Source: Carex sylvatica
Taxonomy: Eukaryota > Streptophyta > Magnoliopsida > Poales > Cyperaceae
NCBI GenBank assembly: GCA_964058845.1
Contig: CAXKVR010000057.1
Location: 1 to 36,494, forward strand
Length of the DNA: 36,494 nucleotides
Direction of reading: 5' to 3'
Under the pieces are notes generated by a model that made no database searches, had not been told where the DNA came from, and saw nothing but the letters and a program-made list of their open reading frames with translations. Positions 32,885-36,494 of the stretch are shown here, piece after piece. How positions within the stretch are numbered: position 1 is the stretch's first letter; each line of letters opens with the position of its first letter. Made by a program: the position numbers and the translations under genes.

Positions 32885-33105
32885 TGTTTTGAGTACAAAA
32901 TTTTACATTTTTTATAATTTTTTTACTATTTTTTTTTCAATAGATAGAAAATCACTATTTTTGAATGTGTTTCATAATATTATGAATAAAGATAAAATTT
33001 TGTCTCCGAACACATTTTAATATGAAAATTATGTTGAGCGGTTCATCTCGACTGTTTGGACTTCAAGATATTGAGATTGAACATGAAGTAAAATATAACC
33101 CTCCA
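32885..33105. mobile_element. Truncated family F foldback element
   Basis: A short left arm (AAAATTTTACATTTTTTATA) and a longer right arm (TAAAATTTTGTCTCCGAACA, then GAAAATTATGTTGAGCGGTT, then TTTGGACTTCAA) match the family layout. The outer left arm is missing. Confidence 0.55.
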
Positions 33106-34325
33106 TGAAGCACAATAGCACAACTCCTTTATATATATACTAATATAATTTTCTATATGACATGCATACATAAATGTTGCTTTAAAAATTTCACAAAGTC
33201 ACAATTTCGGACCTATCTTTTTGAAATTAACAGGAAAGTTTGAAAAATTGATGAGTATGTTGTGTCTATGCTTTTGTCCACTATTCACCCTTTTTGAATT
33301 GTGACAAGTAGAAAAGGATATGACACAAAATTAGAAGATGCTTGAAAGGGAGAGAGATGAGAAATTCAGGGCACAGTTCCTTTTGCGTCTGTGGCTCTTG
33401 TTCTTTCTTCATTTCAAGGTTAGATAAATTGATGCACCACATGCATGGTTACAGTCAAACCAACTTTTTTACATTATTTAGTTGTATTTTTTTTCTTCTT
33501 TTGCTGTATTTTGTTCCGTTGTACCATGAGTTATTTGTTTTTTATCTAAATTTTAAGAGTTTTGTCAGTTTGTATTGTAAGACAAACCGATTATTTTCCA
33601 CAAATTATACAACTGTGAGAATGATATGTTTGTATATGTTGCTATATATATATCCAAAACATCACTTTTTTGGTGGGTCAAATGTCATGAAAACGCGTTA
33701 GATGATGCGTCAACAACAGTAGCATTTGCCACTTGGGCTAAACCACAGCTTGGCACAATGTAATAAACCAGAACCAACTGTTGCAACTGATCACACAAAT
33801 CTATATGGGCCGTCAGACCAGGCCCAAGTGCATGTTTTGGAAACAGTGTATCAAACCCACATGACCATCAAAGTTAATAATGTGAAGGAAATAAAATTCA
33901 ACATTTTGAATTGCAACACAATGAGATGAAGTCACGACTCAGTAATAATGGATCAAACTATCAGTTTTTCACTATTCCCCACAATTGTTCACTTGTTGGG
34001 AAATCATTAATTGGGAATGGGTTAGCAATTCTGTGGAGTTTAATTATATCAGTATAGTGGTTAAATTTGGAAATATATTTTTGTTTAGAAAGGAAAAAGG
34101 TTGTGCTAAAAAGAAAGAAAAAGGGCCCAATGGGCTCCTTTTAAAAAAAATAACTTGTACATTTATTGTTTACGTTAAATAAAAAAGCTTGGATAAAGTA
34201 TATTGTTTAAAAAGCTACTACATTCGTACAACAATACTAATCTATCGCAGTGGCAAAGGTGGCTGCTGCGATAGCTACAGATTTATGTATCATACGGTTG
34301 AGGATGAAATTTAATAAAAAAAAAT
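33106..34325. other. AT-rich spacer
   Basis: Open frames at 33342-33701, 33726-33929 and 33985-34182 carry no recognisable domain and no codon bias. No RNA gene was recognised. Confidence 0.5.
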
Positions 34326-34329
34326 TTCT

Positions 34330-34520
34330 TTTTTTAAAATGGATAAAAAATAACTGTTTTTTGAACAGTCAAAAAACAGTAATTTTGTACATATCTTAAA
34401 AAATAATAAATTTTTATTTTCAGACATATTTTAGTAATTAGTATGGATATTATATTAAGCCGTTCAGATCAACAATTCAGATTTTAGAAATAAATATATA
34501 AAATATGAGGTATAATGAAG
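34330..34520. mobile_element. Truncated family F-like foldback element
   Basis: A central hairpin (AACTGTTTTTTGAACAG facing CTGTTCAAAAAACAGT-like sequence) and a right arm with TTTCAGACATATTTTAG, TATGGATATTATATTAAGCC and GTTCAGATCAACAATTCAGA resemble the other members but are more decayed. Confidence 0.4.
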
Positions 34521-34605
34521 TATGAAAGACATGAGGTATTAGAACGCCCTCTTTCAGTTAACACACCTAAATAGCAAAAAGTTAAACTATTGCAGTTGAT
34601 TTTTA

Positions 34606-34902
34606 TCACAAGATAACAGAGATTGAAGAAAGAAAAAGAAGAAATAAAAACAAAGAGAATACAAAAAATACGAAGGAGAAGAAAGCGCCACCAAATGCTT
34701 CTAACTGCCGACAGAAGAAGTCAACCACCTTTCTTTCGTCTAGTGGCTTCAGTAGGTGATTGTCCATACCAGCGGCGACGGCCTTCTGAACATCTTCGCC
34801 GCTTGCATCAGCTGACACAGTGATGATTGGTATGTGGATCCCGTACCGGCTTTCTTCTGTCCGGATCTGTCTGGCTGCTTCGTAGCCATCCATCACCGGC
34901 AT
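34606..34902 (-). pseudogene. CKI1-like hybrid histidine kinase, last exon (second half of receiver domain)
   Basis: After a plausible acceptor (TTTTAAG|ATG) the exon reads MPVMDGYEAARQIR, GIHIPIITVSADASGED and AAGMDNHLLKPL. This is the second half of a response-regulator receiver domain, with the conserved Ser of the ITVSA strand and the Lys of LLKPL. The tail after FFCRQLEAFGGAF is hydrophobic, low-complexity sequence down to the stop at 34606, probably not ancestral. The family's preceding strand, which carries the phospho-accepting Asp in an MDCQ-like motif, should sit immediately upstream but was not found in 34903-35605. ORF start as an independent protein is unlikely. CKI1 similarity is judged from remembered family sequence. 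Confidence 0.65.
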
Positions 34903-35605
34903 CTTAAAAGGAAAATTACAAAAAAAACGATTCAGTTGTTGTTGTAATTGTAAAGAAATTATAGAATAATTTGAATGAGGATTACCGTCTCAGATTTTGG
35001 TATTGCACTTGTCAGATTTAGTACCAGTACACTATATCAATGTACAAGATCCATTCCAGTTTCACCAATACTCCATCCTCTTCAAATTTCTTAGCCTACG
35101 GTATGTGTTTTGGTGGCACTAATTTGGAAATTTGGAGATGATGGCAAAAACAAAATAAGGGTTCTCTATGAGTAGAGGCGCTATGAGGATGAGAGAGGAG
35201 GATGCGGAATTTATAGCGGGAAGTAAAAGAGAGCCTTTTCAATTAGTGGCTCAGATTATGTAGTTTGTGTTATTGCGGCTGAGATTAATTTGTAGTAGCA
35301 ATGTTATCAAAGATAACCATAATGGAAAAACCTAAATCCAGCGGCAATGATGAAAAGTAATTAAAGCAACCCTAAGCCATCAAGAAACTCATCTCCACCG
35401 CCAAATAGTGAAATGCTCGAAACATTTTTTTACTATAACATGAACAGATTATTCAAGTTTCTCACCAACATACTTGGCATTTAAATTATTTGTACTTTTG
35501 TTTAGTACTGATAAATGTTGATAAGGTGGTAAAAAAACGACTCTGTAATGTACTCATAAATTGTAAAATATTAAAAAAAGTTGATAACTTTTATCTGACA
35601 AAATA
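34903..35605 (-). other. Intron or degenerate region within the kinase gene, with a promoter-like patch
   Basis: No segment encoding the expected receiver strand was seen on the minus strand. At about 35206-35213, read on the minus strand, CTATAAATTCCG followed by a pyrimidine-rich stretch looks like a TATA box plus leader. AAAAAAACGACTCTGTAATGT occurs twice (about 35533 and 35610). A small open stretch ending SAIPKSET before a GGTAATC donor (about 34987-35020) could be an exon but has no family match. Confidence 0.35.
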
Positions 35606-36451
35606 TTAAAAAAACGACTCTGTAATGTTGAAAGAATAGTTGCCATTTTTTCCTCTGGTAAGTCCTATTTCGAGAGCTTTCTTTACCAGATTTAGCGCTT
35701 CAAAACCATTTTTCGCGATCACAACCTCCGCTCCAAGCTTTGAGATTACTTTGGACCCCACCATTCTTATGATGTAATCGTCATCAACCATCATCAACCA
35801 ACAGGACACGCTTTCTACTTAACGGCTTCTTACTTTGAACTGTACTGCTAGTTTCTTCAGTTATTTCACATGGTTCTTGTGGATGGATATTTACTTGCAG
35901 TTCAGGTGATGGGTTGGTTGCCGCTCTATCTACATGCAATTCCTTAGTTTTATCAAACTCTTGTATGAATTTGAACAACTCGTGCAACCGAGTACCATGG
36001 ATCGGCTTTCTCAAAGTAAGATTGCATGGAAGGGCTCTGAATTGACTCAAATGTTTTTCAGTTACTTTTGAGTCAGCAATACAGGCAATCTTGCAATAAA
36101 GATTGATGTTTCTTTTAATGAATTCAGTTAAAGTTGCTAATATGTCTGAAGGGTTTCCATTGGATAGATCAACAATTACTAGAATCTGTAAAGGAAATTC
36201 ACTTGACAATTCTGCTCTTGGCAGTGGTTCAGAATCTTTTTCCCTGCAATGCAAGAACCCTTCGTTCTCTACATTCTCACTTTTCCTTGAAAATGTCTTG
36301 CGAAGAAGTACAGAATCTGATTTGCTCGAGGAGTTGATGTTATGCTTTATCTTTTCAAGAGTTGGAGAAATATGCTTGGCATGTTTAGCCGTCCACACTT
36401 TTATCCCAAGGCTCTCAATCCATGTCTGTAGGATTCTTTTTGTTTCACTCC
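35606..36451 (-). pseudogene. CKI1-like hybrid histidine kinase, penultimate exon (pseudo-receiver and start of receiver), frameshifted
   Basis: The exon begins after a TTTAAG acceptor at 36452-36453; the gene continues beyond the window. It encodes SETKRILQTWIESLGIKVW, then a receiver-like fold with FPLQILVIVDL and LTLRKPIHGTRLHELFKF, a Ser/Thr-rich linker, and SRKRVLLVDD, the acidic start of the true receiver. Here GTTGATGATG is tandemly repeated (about 35784-35804), so the first frame stops at once. The second frame carries on with DDDYIIRMVGSKVISKLGAE and NGFEALNLVKKAL before ending at 35608. Removing one 10-bp repeat unit would align the frames, so the shift looks like a real mutation or a sequencing error. 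The family acts in His-Asp phosphorelay signalling; this copy is probably non-functional. Confidence 0.65.
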
Positions 36452-36494
36452 CTTAAACAAAGAGAAGGGAATGAACTTTCATGTAATGCGACTC
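36452..36494 (-). other. Intron of the kinase gene, cut by window edge
   Basis: Read on the minus strand, this is a pyrimidine-rich stretch ending TTTGTTTAAG, a normal plant acceptor. The preceding exon with the kinase catalytic domain must lie beyond 36494. Confidence 0.6.

Noticed and set aside
33342..33701. 119-codon plus-strand frame with Cys and Phe-rich sequence
   Set aside because: Composition reflects T-rich DNA; no splice sites, domain or family match were seen.
34987..35020. Mini-exon encoding SAIPKSET in the kinase gene
   Set aside because: The splice sites are plausible but the peptide matches nothing in receiver domains, so it is not called as an exon.

Overview
This window is nuclear DNA of a flowering plant, most likely a eudicot. 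The genes are intron-rich with AT-rich introns, the families are plant-specific (an AGO1/5/10-clade Argonaute, Nodulin-like MFS transporters, a CKI1-like hybrid histidine kinase), and the spacers are AT-rich and full of small transposons. There is no sign of bacterial or organelle sequence. All calls come from reading the sequence by eye, without searches.

Layout. 1-49 is the end of a hAT-type element cut by the window edge. 499-6257 holds a complete AGO5-like Argonaute gene on the + strand. I could join 22 exons in frame to give 965 aa with an intact DEDH catalytic tetrad; one intron uses a GC-AG splice pair. 6425-14872 is spacer with MITEs, a Ds-like element, a duplicated segment and a solo LTR that has 5-bp target duplications and a nested foldback. 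15079-16821 (+, intronless, 580 aa) and 22788-24723 (-, one intron, 601 aa) are two convergent paralogues of the Nodulin-like/NFD4-type MFS family. Between them lies a 2.47-kb hAT transposon (18129-20595) with a perfect 8-bp target duplication. It keeps only the C-terminal dimerisation part of its transposase and carries a minisatellite of about 106 bp period. 24724-34600 is gene-free and holds two more hAT elements with perfect 8-bp target duplications and a cluster of related palindromic foldback elements, one a roughly 420-bp near-perfect hairpin. 34606-36451 (-) is the 3' end of a CKI1-like hybrid histidine kinase whose receiver domain looks broken: a 10-bp tandem duplication shifts the frame, and the segment that should carry the phospho-accepting Asp was not found.

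How the parts relate. The four genes are not an obvious functional unit. The Argonaute would load small RNAs, the MFS pair would move an unknown small solute across membranes, and the kinase piece belongs to phosphorelay signalling. The most notable content is the intact Argonaute with an unusual MID nucleotide-specificity loop, the diverging MFS pair, the decaying kinase, and the density of inverted-repeat elements able to form long hairpins. I found no convincing new multi-gene system.
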